A stretch of DNA of 64,000 nt. It comes from Aphelocoma coerulescens (taxonomy: Eukaryota; Chordata; Aves; Passeriformes; Corvidae). The notes beneath the pieces were generated by a model. That model did not search any database, was not told the origin of the DNA, and worked only from the letters and a program-made list of their open reading frames with translations. Position numbers and translations under genes: made by a program. Each line of letters begins with the position of its first letter. Within the stretch, counting starts at the first letter, position 1. The stretch spans positions 10,248,001-10,312,000 of the forward strand of contig NC_091033.1 in assembly GCF_041296385.1 (NCBI RefSeq). Reading direction: 5' to 3'. Positions 35,948 to 48,069 of this stretch are shown in pieces.

Positions 35948-36045
35948 AAGCTGGAGGAGAAATGAAGGTCCAAAAAGATGAAGTGACTTCGCCAAGGTCA
36001 AACAGCAGGACAGTGGTGAAGGCAGGAATATAAACATGAATTATA
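35948..36045 (+). repeat. MIR core-SINE remnant
   Basis: GAAGTGACTTCGCCAAGGTC then AAACAGCAGGACAGTGGTGA and AGGCAGGAATATAAAC follow the MIR core almost word by word (consensus type TAAGTAACTTGCCCAAGGTCACACAGCTAGTAAGTGGCAGAGCCGGGATTCGAACC). The upstream CTGGAGGAGAAATGAAGGTC matches the GATGAGGAAACTGAGGCACA block, and TTTTTGCCCCATATTAG at about 35912 may be the CCCCATTTTA block. This is the clearest of the three MIR-like copies here. MIRs predate the bird lineage and are scarce in bird genomes. Confidence 0.75.
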
Positions 36046-36059
36046 TTGTCACTCTGCTA

Positions 36060-37985
36060 GAGAAAAAGGTTGAAATGCAGCTCATTTTTTTCCTGTAGTT
36101 TAGACCCAGCTTGACGTATTTGACCTCTATTCAGCTGGCCAAGGTCCAGGGAAACAAATATGAAAAATAGGATTCTCTGTCTACTCAGGGGAAAGACATG
36201 AAGGTAAACTAAAGTGTGTCATGGGTTAACTCCACAGCACGGGAGATTAAGCAAACCAAGGGCTGAGTCAGGGTCTGGTTAACTGTTTTTTTCTGTTGAC
36301 TTCATTGGTTTTGAGTTACATTGAAAGGAATAAAGAAATTTGGCCCAGGGACTGGGAGGGAGAGGAGGGAATGCAGTAGCACCCATTTGTTGTTGCAGTG
36401 TTTCCCCACTGCCATTCCTGCACTGCTCCATCACTGGCAGTGCTCGACAGACCCCAGATGCAGTGGCAGGAGGTCCAATCCCAGCACCTGAGTTTTAGCT
36501 CCATCTCCAGTTTTCAGCAGAGGAATTCAGCATCCAGGGGAGCATTCGCAGCAGACTGACAGGGAAGAGCAGAGCAAAAACCACTTGGGATTCCACTCAG
36601 CCTGTAAAACCCTCACCCAGGGCATGTCCTGACCCGGAGGAAGGTTGTGCAGACCTCCAGTCCTGCCTTCTGCTCCTTCTGGGGAGGAGTTCATCACCTG
36701 GGAGGTGTAAGGATGTGGGAAACCCCCTGATCATGGGCTGTAAAACTCCTGGCATGTGAGTGTTGCATGATCTGTGTGCCAGACGTGACTGGACTGGAGC
36801 TGGTGTCACTGGAGGGACCTGACTCTGCTCCCTTGGGCCGCTTGCCCATCCCTGAGATGGGTACAGGGGCACGGGGGTAACACTGCAACACTCAGCTCCA
36901 GAACATCCTCCAGAAACGGACAGGAAGAAGGAATCTGGATCAAAATCAGAAATAGAATCTAGTGTTGGCTGCCTCTCTCTTCTCTTGCCATTATAGAGAA
37001 AGCCATGACATTTTGTAAACCTTGAGATTCTAAGGAAAATATTTTAAATAACGATGTGTGCACTGCTCTCTTTACAGTTCACTGTTCTTCTTCACTGTTC
37101 TCCAGGTGTAAGCATTAACCCACTTTATTTTTTTTTAACCACGTGCCATAAGCATTTTTGCATTTTGAATATAAGGTCAATTTAGCATATGCAGAATATT
37201 TTCCTGTTCACTTTCCATTAGCATTTTATATTTATTAGTGAGAAACTCAGAAATAGTGGCTACTGAATTCATCTAGAAACCAATTCTACACTGAATATTT
37301 AACTAAGACATGACTTTAAACTGTGTTAGTTATTTTTATAGGTATTCTAAAAATAATGCCATAGGGTTTATTACCTAACCCATATCACACAGAATTTGAC
37401 ATTTGGATGTTGAGGGCTCATATATATGATAAAACAGTGAGAAAATATGCACAGGAAAATTTCAAGGCTTCTGTAAAATAAAAATAAAACCCCCAGAAAT
37501 TTATTATGTGCCCCAACTACACTGCAAATTGAAAAACTGACAGTGGTGGGCAGCCTGTGCACCAACATTTATCAGCTTGTATCCTCTGCACAGGCTCTTA
37601 GGATGCTCCATCACAGATTAATGTCTCTCAGCAAAGAACATGCTATAAAAAAACAAGGCATGCAGCTGATAAAATTAATGAAACAAATCATTGTTGTAAA
37701 GCATTTGGTGAGGTGTGAATCTGAAAACTAGTTTCCCAATATTTGTAAAATAAACAGAAATTAATATCCATTAATAGTATCATAATGATCTTAACTGAGA
37801 ATGTTGAACTGTTGCCTGTTTTGTTCTTTTCAACTGCAGCATCTCGCTGCAACTGTTTTGTGGCTGGGGAATAATCTGCTTGTGTATTCTGTAATGACAC
37901 AAGAAATAAAACGCAATAGGAGGAATAAAATCTGAATTCCCTTCTCAGCAAAGAGTAATTCCACAATCCATATATTTCTGGTAGC
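36060..37985. other. Noncoding stretch, no gene seen
   Basis: 36300-36900 is GC-neutral with unrecognised minus-strand frames. 37000-37960 is AT-rich. No repeats or motifs stand out. Confidence 0.65.
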
Positions 37986-37990
37986 TTTCC

Positions 37991-37998
37991 TATATAAG
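37991..37998 (+). promoter_or_regulatory. TATA-like word
   Basis: TATATAAG, 73 bases left of the perfect hairpin at 38072. No other promoter element is visible, and chance occurrence is likely. Confidence 0.15.
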
Positions 37999-38071
37999 GT
38001 GCAGGGCTTTATTTTCTAGACTATTTTCACTGCTACCTCGAGTCGGGCTCACAGGAGGAAGCAATTTGACG

Positions 38072-38107
38072 TAAGATTTGGGGAAAAAAACTTTTCCCCA
38101 AATCTTA
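38072..38107. repeat. Perfect 16-bp hairpin
   Basis: TAAGATTTGGGGAAAA (38072-38087) and TTTTCCCCAAATCTTA (38092-38107) are exact reverse complements around a 4-nt AAAC loop. This is the longest perfect inverted repeat I found. It has no terminal duplications or transposon-like flanks that I can see. Templated repair at a fork (foldback insertion) or a small structured RNA are possible origins; the sequence does not decide. Confidence 0.9.
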
Positions 38108-38109
38108 AA

Positions 38110-39515
38110 ATGACACTGAGTGGTGCCAAATTTCCTAAAGCCTTGGAGGGTGATGCAGCTGCCATAGAGGCCTCCCCATGGGACAGTCCCTTCTCATGGC
38201 CTTTCCCACCAAGGATGATGTGTTTCAGATCTCCATATCTCTGTGCATAGCTGCCTTTCAGATCAGCTAAAATGTGAAAAATTCAACATTTTCCAAGAGA
38301 AATGGCGTATTTGCAGTTCTGCAGATACCACAGTAGCTTGCTGGTGAAACAAGGCACTGTATGGACTGAAGTTAAAATACCAATACCTCACAAAGTGAAG
38401 CCATGGAAAGAAAAAAGGGAATTTATTCTCTTAATCAGAACAGCAATGTGGCACAGGTTCACATCCCGATCGTTTTTGCATTGTCATTTACCAAATGCAA
38501 ACAACGTGGTGCCAGATGGGGCCAATGGGTGAAGGGACAAGTGAGTTCAGACATCCAGGAGCCAGGACAGGCCCAACCCACCCTTTTCTTGGTGCCAGTA
38601 CCTGAGAGCAGCAGCTTTATCACGAGGAAGCCTCAGCAGCGAGATGGGAGTTTTAGCTTTGGCTTCCATGCTCTCCTTTGCAGTTTGCTGGGTCCCACGT
38701 TAGTGTTTGCACGCCTGCCCACACAGGGAGGGAACATATGTTTTGGATGGGATCCTCTCTTTGAAAATGTGTTTTTGAAGCAAAAACAAATGTTCAACAT
38801 TCTCTTAGCAAATACCTCTTTTTAAAAGCCTTTCCTCATGTATCTCATGCAGACATGAGTTAGTGTCTGTCCACCACATCACCATTAATGGTTGAGCAGA
38901 GTGTCCATCAGGTCCACTCCGGAGGGACTGGAATTTATGGGGATAACTGACTTTTCACTCCATTGGCTCGGCAACCTCATTAATTTGGCCTCAATCAAAA
39001 TATTTCATCCAACCTGAAAAAAAAACCCCAACATGTTTTACCTCAGTATTTCTCAACCACTTCTATTACTGCCACCAAGATTTTAGACGTCGTTTTGAGA
39101 TAAAAAACCTCTGAAACATTTCGTTTTGGAAGTGTGGAAGCGAAACTTTTTTTAGCCCCTTTTCCAGCCTGCCACGTTGCCATATTTACCACGGTGCTAA
39201 CAGTTGTCAGAGATTATCTGGCTGAGTCACAGCTTGTATGGGCTTCACTCTGGTCCTAGAGACGTGAAGCAGCTCCTCTGCAGCCCAAGGTTTATGTTGG
39301 CATAAGCGAGATCAGAATTCGCCCTTCTGTTTACCATTTAGCTGAATCACCCCATCACAAACCAACTGTCATCTGTCACTCCATACTTTTAATGGTACAT
39401 TGCACTGATGTTGTCTATTTTTTCCCCTTCCCAGCAGCCCTGTCACTCTGGTATGTGCTAATCTCTTCTTCCAGGCTTCTGGTGGATCTCTTAATGACAG
39501 TGCCACTGCAATTTA
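38110..39515. other. Noncoding stretch, no gene seen
   Basis: The 140-codon plus-strand frame at 38403-38825 has no recognised domain and is partly shadowed by another frame. 39020-39440 is AT-rich with moderately enhancer-like texture. Confidence 0.6.
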
Positions 39516-39519
39516 GGGG

Positions 39520-39548
39520 TTTTTTTTTAAAAAAAAAAAAAAAAAAAA
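39520..39548. repeat. T9-A20 tract
   Basis: Nine T followed directly by twenty A, so the run can fold on itself. Homopolymer length here is assembly-sensitive. Confidence 0.95.
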
Positions 39549-39734
39549 GACAAGAGAGTATTTGGGGAGCTGCAGGCAGAATCAGATTTGCCCTGTAACT
39601 CAGGCTGCAGACTGACCAGAAACTGGGCTTTTGGAAATGCCTCCCAGGATGTGTTTTACCCACCCAGTCCCAGGCATGCCATTGTCTGGGGAGCAGAGGA
39701 GGTACCCCCCCTCCCCAGTCAGATCGGGGCTGCA

Positions 39735-40020
39735 GCTCTCCGACAAAGTTCATCGCAGAGAATTAATTAATTTTAAAATTGCAATCTCTTCCTCACGCCA
39801 GGGCCTTGCTGCAGCCCTGTGCTCCTACAGCCAATGGACCAGAAATCTTTTCCCAGTGCTTGGCTTCCTTGGGGCCCCGGCGGTGACAGAGCCTGGCTGC
39901 TGATTAACCCGTGCGGTGACGAGGGACGCGCCTGGCCCCGGCAGGCGCCTCGCACAGTCTCGCACCCGCTCCGCATCCCCACACGGGGAGGTGCAACGTG
40001 AATCACGTATCCTCTCGGTG
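39735..40020. promoter_or_regulatory. CpG cluster with AT-rich homeodomain-type flank
   Basis: About 17 CpGs occur in the 150 bp from 39875 to 40020, including GACGCGCC, CCGGCAGGCGCC and CACGTA, while most of the window is CpG-poor. Left of it, GAGAATTAATTAATTTTAAA (39759 onward) is homeodomain-rich. The block is too short to count as a classical CpG island. It could be an enhancer or a small promoter, but no exon is recognisable on either side. Confidence 0.35.
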
Positions 40021-40429
40021 TTGTGACAAACAAAACAAGGAGAGAAATGCCTTGCAAAAGGCAGTTTGGCTGTGGGAGGGACTGCCCACCCCGGGCAATA
40101 AAAAATATTTCAATGTATTGAGATTATTCCCTGCCTTCCCCAGAGGTGGGGGTGAGCGTGGAGGGGATTAAAGCTACGATAATCTTCAGTGAGTTTTCTG
40201 TTTGTATATGGCTGGGTTGGTCAGCTAATAATTTTAGCCTGTTGTTATTATTATTTTTGCAAACACCTAGAAAAAGATTCTGAGGTTTTCTCATGGCCTT
40301 TCCAAAATTACCCATATGTATGCGAAATAAGCAGTAACACTGAGCAGTGAATTCAGAGTGAAGTAGCACTTAAACACTGCAGGCAGTGCCTGTGAGTATA
40401 AACCCTTCTGGGGGTCCCTACATTTTCGT

Positions 40430-40865
40430 GTTGGCAAAGATTTTTATCCCTGCAAAATGCAAGTTAACAATTCGCTGTTCTGGTAAGTCCAAGTTGAGGG
40501 TGAAAATTGTTTCGCTGCCTTGATTGCTGAATGTCTGCAACATGGAGTGCGCAGAACTTGTAGAGGTCCATCTGGTAGGAGAAATAATACTGTGTCATTG
40601 CGAAATATGTGTCTGGGTGTGAGTGTATTTCTCTGTACTCCTTCTTTGTCATGATTCCTCGGTTTAATTTAAGTACATGTTTCACTTCTCTCCATATTTC
40701 AGGTTTATTGCGGAGTATGAAAATCAGGAAGCTTTTTGTTCACTTCATACATCTCTTCCAACAAAGCCAGACATCCGAACCCGGCACAGACTCCAGAGTG
40801 ATTATTGTTACACATGATCTATGGAGCAGATAAATTACAGCTTGATTTTTATAAGGTATATTGAG
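40430..40865. promoter_or_regulatory. Candidate conserved block with coding-like small frames
   Basis: A repeat-free block with unusually protein-like small frames. On the minus strand a 73-codon frame (40464-40685) contains IHSHPDTYFAMTQYYFSYQM. On the plus strand a 46-codon frame (ATG 40677, stop 40815-40817) contains FIAEYENQEAFCSLHTSLPT, and just before it is a TCCATATTTCAG acceptor-like sequence (40691-40702). I recognise neither peptide. Strong nucleotide constraint could make both strands look coding, so a noncoding conserved element is the more likely reading. Confidence 0.3.
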
Positions 40866-40869
40866 CCTG

Positions 40870-42440
40870 CAGGCTTCAGCAGAAACAAAAACAAAACAAA
40901 ACTCAAAACCTTGGTTTAACTAGTAATTTGAGGAAATATGACAAACCTGACGTGGAAGTCACAGAGCAAATAAATATGCACATCCATCATTTTGTAAAAT
41001 AATGCCTTCACTAGAGAGACCTCTGCTTGCTGCAGTCTGCAGTGTAAAATTTCTTCATGGTTTACTGGCCTCAGATCCTGCTACACAGAATCAAGTTAGC
41101 TGTAGTTGAAAGAAACAATTCTGTGTAAGAAAAACAGTGTTGTGCAGTAAAGTGCACATATCAATCATGTGAGTGAAAACTAAGTTGGTTTTAGGATGTT
41201 TTGTAATATTCTTGGAACATTTAGAGGTGTTTTTTCTTTGCTTGCTAAAATGATTGGAGGTTCTTTGCCTTTATTGTAAAATAATCTAGTTCCTAGAAAT
41301 GAAATCACACGGTAGTTATTGCAGAGAGAAAATCCTACAAAATACAACAAAAGGCAGTTTCAGAGTCATCTTCTGAGCACATTAGTTTTGTTGGTGCACT
41401 GGAGAGGAATAACACACACAATTCTCCCTTCAGGAACTGGCTTTTGGTACCAACTCTTTTTTTGTAGCTTGCCAGTAGTTGGAAGGTTTTGTGTGAATCT
41501 AAAGAACACCATCAGTGACCTTTGCATGAGATCTGCCTCTCAAACTGTCCCATCCCTGCAGACCCAGGAACTGCAGTTCTCCCTGAACTGGAGTTCACAA
41601 CACAGCAAAATGTACCTGCTCAAAGAGGAGGCTGTGGTTTGGGCACTGACAGGGATGTCACCTTTGACACCTGCAGTTGGGTTTTACTCAGAGTTTAGGG
41701 GTTAAATCCGACAATTTATGTCAAACTGCTTCTGGATAAAACAACCAAAATGCTCCACTCCTAAAGAAGTGTCTTCATCAAAGCCACAACACTTTTCATG
41801 CTCCATCCCTGATCCAGCATGTCCTCAGGGTTTTCTCCATTTCCAGGGATGCTTCTCAAAGAGGCAAGATGGAGAGGAGCCAGATCACCTCCACACACAA
41901 CCATGCAAAATGCAAAACACCCACAGTGCAGGAAAGAAGATGCTGCCCTGAGCAAAAAGGTGAGTCTGGGGCCTCCCAGACAACACAAGACCTGGATCTC
42001 CAGTGTCCTGTGCTCAGTCTCGACCACTTTCAGAGAAATTCCAGTGCCTGGAAGAGAGCAGAAGAGCCTTGGTGTGCAAATTCCCAATGGGTCAGATGTA
42101 CAAACCACAAACTGAGTGGCTTGGCCACACCAGAACTGCTGTAAATCTGAAGATATGCAGAATTACTTCTGAGGGTATCAGAGAGCTCAAACACCAAAGC
42201 TGGAGTGCCAAAAAGGGAAGGACTTCAGGTTAATAGATCAGGAAGAAGGGCTGAAATCGCTTTTGAGATGTTGCCTGCTTTATTAGATCTGACCCATGGA
42301 GCCTGGCTGGGAAGTCTGCAGGAAAGTGTCTGCATTGGACCATGAACCTGTATCTTCCACCCTTACCACAAAATTGTCCTACATGCACAGCAAAGGCAGT
42401 GGTCAGAAAAATGAGCCTAAGTTTGACCTCTACAGCAGCT
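40870..42440. other. Noncoding stretch, no gene seen
   Basis: AT-rich until about 41300, then neutral. The 128-codon plus frame at 41319-41705 and the overlapping frames at 41761-42233 on both strands have no recognisable product. Confidence 0.6.
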
Positions 42441-42445
42441 GTTTT

Positions 42446-42506
42446 AGTCTGATCTTGTAGGTTTTGGTACATAGGTATGATCCTATGTTTTGGTCTGATC
42501 CTGCAG
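42446..42506. repeat. Imperfect 46-bp direct repeat
   Basis: AGTCTGATCTTGTAG (42446-42460) recurs as GGTCTGATCCTGCAG (42492-42506), with GTTTTGGT words between them and a CATAGG/CCTATG inverted pair in the middle. It is a small degenerate local duplication. Confidence 0.5.
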
Positions 42507-42509
42507 TTC

Positions 42510-43930
42510 CTGGCCAGGCAAACCTTACTTGGATCATAGTTTATATGAAGGGTCCATCATCTCCTTCACTGTGTCTTCCAAGCCGCATCTTGCAGTTTAA
42601 AAACCAAGTGCACGTTCACTGCTCTTAGCATTGCAAAGCCAAAATAACTGGTTTGTGCTTCATCCATAAAATTGCCAGCTAAATATTCATTCTGGAGTCA
42701 TTACTGCAGGTGTTTGTCAAGGAAGATGTACAAAGCAGCCAGAACATGTTTAGCATTTCATGTACCAGGCTGAGCTGCAGGAGTGACAGGTTGAAAAATC
42801 TTGTTTGGACTCATAGACTGAAACCATTTAATATAGAAGTCACTGGTGGACTATAAATATGGAAAGCCAGTGTGCCACATTTTTAGAGAATCCCCATTCT
42901 GCATGTCTTTTAAACATACTGAAACTTCAGAGAAGCTGTAGAAGTTTAACTCACCAATTTTTGCTTTGAACATCTACACTTCTTCAACGGGGGAACCTTC
43001 AGAAGCTCAAATTCCTGTACAAAATACTCTTTATTTGAATGTGCACTTAGATTAACTGATCCCACAAAAGCCAACTCTTTTGTTCATTTAGGCCAGGAAT
43101 TACCCAATTTGCTCACATAATCTCAGCAATTACATGTTCATCTTTTTTTAAATATCAGACCTATGTGTGTGATTTACGTAGTATGTGGTCTTTTTACTTA
43201 ACCTCAAAGATATTAATCTTTATTAAAGGGGATGAGAGGCAAAGAGGGGGAAGAGAAGCCAGTGACAGATACTCTGACAGTGAGGAAAAGTAATTTATAA
43301 AGTGAACATCAGTAAACATTAGGAGTGACATATTGATATCAGCAGCCAGGAAATGGCTGGCCGAGCTAGGATGAGGTATTACACCTTAAATTGTGGCAAC
43401 CATATTTTTTTCCCAAGGTTGATCTTTTATATTTTTTAAAGAGAAATTTACTATTATGCCTTCTGCTTCCCCTATGGTAAAATGCCAGAAATTTGACTGA
43501 GATTTACTTAAAGTGACAGCAATGCCCCATTTTGTCCAAGAAAGATGATTTCTAAATGTCATGTCTATCTACTCTCATGTGGATCACTTATTTGACATGT
43601 TCGTGTCTCAGCTTCATAGCAGTTTGCAGCATGTTTTCTGGTGCTCTGAGGCAATCTGAAATCTTTGTGGTGCAAACACGAGCTGGCCAAAGGCAGTTCA
43701 TTAAAATAAATAAATAATGCAGTTTGGAGTCGCTGCTCTCCATTCCAAGGGTGTCAGGCCAGAAAAAAGCATAAAAAGCCCTCACAAAACCAGACCAAGA
43801 GCGTATGTTCTGGTCAGGCTGCCAGAAGGCCATTGCTGGTGGGATGCTCTTGCCATCTCAGCTGATTCAGAACCACACCAAACAGAAAATATTGGTATTT
43901 AAATACAGAAAATAACTTTGTACCATTTAC
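42510..43930. other. Noncoding stretch, no gene seen
   Basis: AT-rich, no frame above about 80 codons, nothing recognisable. Confidence 0.65.
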
Positions 43931-43933
43931 TGG

Positions 43934-43949
43934 TTTTTTTTTTTTTTTT
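43934..43949. repeat. T16 tract
   Basis: Sixteen T residues; gives lysine-rich artefact frames on the minus strand. Confidence 0.95.
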
Positions 43950-43954
43950 AGAAA

Positions 43955-46900
43955 TCTGAAAAATGGCACACTCTGAACCAGGGCAGAGTGTGGATTTTCC
44001 CACTTTGCTGCAGGACCCCACTTTGCTGAATTCCTGGAGGGGGAGATGCAAAACCCAGCTGGGTGCGAGGGAACCATCAGCATGAGCTCCTGAGGTGGGG
44101 AGTCCATTTAAATCTCCTTTGCTGAGCCTTAGAAGTGACCCAAGCAAAGCAAAATGGAAAGCAAGGCAGAAAGGCTTTTTGCACAAAATGGAACAGTGGT
44201 CATGAATAATTAATGGACTTCTACCTTCTTTGCCATTTTAACTTGTCTTTCTTAGTACTTATTGCCTTCCAGTCCAGAAATGTGTCTGCAGATTAATTCA
44301 TGCATGTTTTGCAGCAGCAAGTCAAGAATTAAGGTGTGTGCTGGAGATGCAACCTCCCACCAGACCCAGCCTGATCCAGCAGTCTCCCAGCCAGAGCCAG
44401 GGAATGCTCTCACACAGATTCAGGCTCTGGCATCCTCTTAGCAAGGCCAAGAGCTCTTTTTCCTATCCTCTTCTAAAAATTTCTACCAACCCTGTTCAAA
44501 TACGGAAGTCAATAATAACAGAAAGGGCTTGGGTTCTGAAAGCAAGGACATAAATACATGTCATGAGAAGGACATACCTTTGGTTTGTTCCAGCACCAGA
44601 GATTCACAGATTACCATATATTTACGAATTTTGAGGTGCAAATACTACAGTCATGAAATACAGTGATGATATTGAGTCCTGGCTTATCCTGTTGACTGCC
44701 CTGTGCCACCAGTGCAGTCATACTCTCTGTCAAGTTTGTGTCATCAGCCAATCTAAGGGCAGCTCTGTAAAATCCCAGATTTTTTCTCCCAGACATTCCC
44801 TTTGATGCCCAGCTGCCAGCTCCCATGTGGGCACTCACCTCAGACAGAGTTTAACTCCCAGAAAACCTGCAGGAGCAACAAAACCAGCTCAAAATGCATC
44901 CTATGTAATAAGAGCGGGGTTTTTTAGTGTATGGTGGAAGATTAAAGCCATTCTAAATGAAAGTAGAGTGTGTAACTGGGTACAAGATTTCTAAATAGGT
45001 GGCACATGTCAGCAGGCATTACAAGAGTATCTTTAGGTGAGCCTTTGATATTGACTGCTGAATAGTTCAGTCAGAGAGATGCGACCAAGTGAGAGTTTCA
45101 CTGCCTTGATTTGTTTTCCGGCTAAAATAAATCTGAATAGAATACACTTAAATTATCTGTGATTTTTCTGTCTTTAAAAGGACACATAAAAGCTCATGAG
45201 ATCGCTGTGGTCCCTGGGGAAAAAAAAAAGGAATGGGAAAAAGAAACCAGGAAAACCATGAAAGATTCATTTTAATGGAATCCAGGTTTAGCTGTTTCAT
45301 ATTTAATAATGTTTAATATTTCATTTACTACTGGGGACTCACCTTTTTCAGAAGAATGTGAGATCCAAGGCACTATTGTGCATTAAGATTTTATGTCTGA
45401 CTGTAGCAATATTATAAGGGTTGGCACTGGAGCTGCTCAAGCCTTCTGCAGAAAGCCTGGAAGCAACAAGGTTTCTTTCTTTTTCCCTACAGCCAAAATA
45501 GGAGCTGAAGCCCCGGAAAGTCGTGGGGTAGAGCTGTGAATCCTAGCAACAGGAGGGGAAAGAACTGTATGTTTCTTCACGTCCTCCAAGTGTTGGTGCC
45601 TTCTGGTACATCATTGACAGGAAGAGACAGAGACCATGGAAAGGCCCTTCTTGCTGATGCGTCAAGAAAGGGCACATTTTTTCCAGTGGGATGGGTGAGT
45701 TATGGCAGTTTGGGGGGAAAAACAACCAAAGCAACACCCCAGAGTTCATACTGCTGTTGCTGTTGCACTTTCCTTCATCACAAGGCACTTTTGGTGCAGG
45801 TTTTTTTCAATTTTCTGTGCTTTTAGTCTTTTCTCACTGATAATGTGGGCTTTTCTTTTTAAGTGAATTATGAAAATTTGCACTCAAAAGTGTGAGCATA
45901 GAGCTCTGCCAGAAAAATCCATCATTCTGTGGCCTGCAATGAAATCATGGGTGATAAAAGCTACCACCCATGTTCAGCAGAAAGGGAACTGAAACCAGAC
46001 CATATTTCCTGGAAGAAGAGGCTCCTTTTAAATATGCAGTAGTCTTTTCTTGCCAATATTAAACCAGCATTTCCTCCTAGAGAGCCTGTCAATACAGTTT
46101 GACCTCTCTCTGTGGATATTCTTCAGAGCCTGAAGCACTCAGATAATCTAGAACAGTTCCCCAGTTGCACCCTAGGAAGGTGGGGTTCAGTCAAAGAGAA
46201 AGCCACAGCGCCTGGTACAAAGAGCAAGGTGGGATTCTAGACTCCTTTGTCCCATCACTGTGCTCAGAAATTCCCCATTTCCCAGCTGATGCCAGTTTGT
46301 CTGGTTTTGCCACCAGTTTTGCCCTTGGGAGAAGCTTGCAGACTCTTAGGAGCTTTGCCTGGATGTAAACTGTGGGAAGAGGGGCGTGGAGAAGAGCTGG
46401 GATGGAGGCATCTCGTTGTGTAACGTGGCCTGCTGCTTTGAAAGACAAATTTTGTGGAAAATGGCTCTAGTGGGTTGCTGCCTTGGACTGGACCAGCTGC
46501 TGCAAAGGTGAAGCACAGCCCCAGACAGAAGGATCCAACAGAAGAGAAGGATTTGGCTCCCAGCTCTCACCAAAGCTGAAGAAGGGTCCTACGAGCCCTT
46601 CTGCCTGTGGGGACCTGTTCAAAAGGCACCCCCTTCTTGCAGCAGCTCCCTTCAAGATTTTCCAAAAAGATTTCTTGCCAGGAGAAGGGAAGCATTTTTT
46701 TTTATTATTAGGGGGTTTTTTTGCTTGCAATTTCAGTCTCAGATCTTGTTGAAGGGCTCTGGCATTTGCATAACTTCCCACGGAAACTGAATCAATGTTT
46801 GACATCATGGAACAGAATCTCAGGCGTGATTTAGCATTAGTAAGCCACCAGTCATCAGCACACTGTCATTCCCCTATAGCTGACATCTTAATAGAGTCAG

Positions 46901-46995
46901 CCTCATGCACACACATGTTCACCAGCAGTAAATTCTTCTGCTCTGGCCATGCAGGAGCTTTTTTTTTTAACATGGGCTTGCACATATGAACATCC
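43955..46995. other. Noncoding stretch, no gene seen
   Basis: Mixed composition. The minus-strand 113-codon frame at 46467-46808 is unrecognised and overlapped by a plus-strand frame. No RNA or repeat is identified. Confidence 0.65.
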
Positions 46996-46999
46996 AAAA

Positions 47000-47500
47000 G
47001 ACACTGGTCCAATATGATCAATTTTCAGGGCTCCAAATGCATTTTCCTTTTAGGTAAGAAGGCAATTTTAAGTCCTCTTAAATAATTGAAGATACTCCTG
47101 ATACAATCAAAAGTCAAGCTCCCCAAGATGAAAATGTCTGGATGATGAATAAGTTAATGGAACTAAAATCCCAGTCGTGGCTGATTAGGGGACCAGGAGA
47201 GTTTATCAGAGATGGGAATGTACAAGTCCAGTCACAGCCTGACCTTGTAATGAATGAGAGCTGAAAAGCAATTAATTGAGAAATTATCAGGGAAAAGCGA
47301 AGTTGTATGGTTGGTTAGCTAAAGCAATATGTCAATGGGCCAGGGATTGATTTGCCTGGAATACCTCAAGGTCTCTGTTCTGATGATTCAGGACTTGAAG
47401 GAACTGGCCCGAGCCAAGCAATAAAAATAAAACAGGGTCAGGAGAGGGAGTCATCAGTCAGCATGGAGGCTCAGTGTTCATGTATTATTTAGCTGGTAGT
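47000..47500. promoter_or_regulatory. Candidate conserved noncoding element
   Basis: Repeat-free AT-rich block with phrases such as GAATAAGTTAATGGAACTAA, AAAGCAATTAATTGAGAAAT, TTATCAGGGAAAAGCGAAGT, GCAATATGTCAATGG and GGGATTGATTTGCCTGG. No coding potential. The regulatory reading is inference from texture. Confidence 0.3.
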
Positions 47501-47504
47501 TAAG

Positions 47505-48030
47505 GGAAGTTATCAAACAAGAGCAGACTTTAAACCCAAGTTTTTTTCCCCTGTGGGAGGGGAAATGAAGGGAGGGAAAAGAAAATGTTTGATTGTGCCA
47601 ATGCTCACTGTCCTCAGCTCAAGCACTGAGCTTGGGAGCTGGGTCCTGGGAGCAAGAGGTGCCAGGGTTGAGTGTTCACTGAGAGGCATGAGCAGTCCTG
47701 ACAGTGAGCACCATTTATTGCTGACATATTTCCTTCCTTGCTGCTGCCAACAGGCTGCACAGGACCTCTGCTCCCACCTCCAGCAGACACCAGGACACCT
47801 CTCCCAGGCCACCAAACCAACAGTGAACTTCTGCCCCCTTGAACCTTGATTATGTCAACTCATCCACACCTCAGCTTCCCACATCCTACACATTTGGGAG
47901 AATAATGGTGGGACCAAGACTTGTGCATGTTGATCTGAGCTGCAAAACATGTCTGGAAACACAGTTCTGTTCCTTCAAAGATAAATATGGAACACCCTGA
48001 ATGAGAATGTAGTATCCTGTAACTCAGGAA
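47505..48030. other. Noncoding stretch, no gene seen
   Basis: Frames of about 100 codons on both strands at 47513-47849 overlap and are unrecognised. Confidence 0.6.
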
Positions 48031-48032
48031 AG

Positions 48033-48068
48033 CAGCAAAGCAAATGAAAACAGCAAAACAAATGATAT
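48033..48068. repeat. 18-bp tandem duplication
   Basis: CAGCAAAGCAAATGAAAA followed by CAGCAAAACAAATGATAT: two adjacent copies with three differences. Confidence 0.75.
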
Positions 48069-48069
48069 A

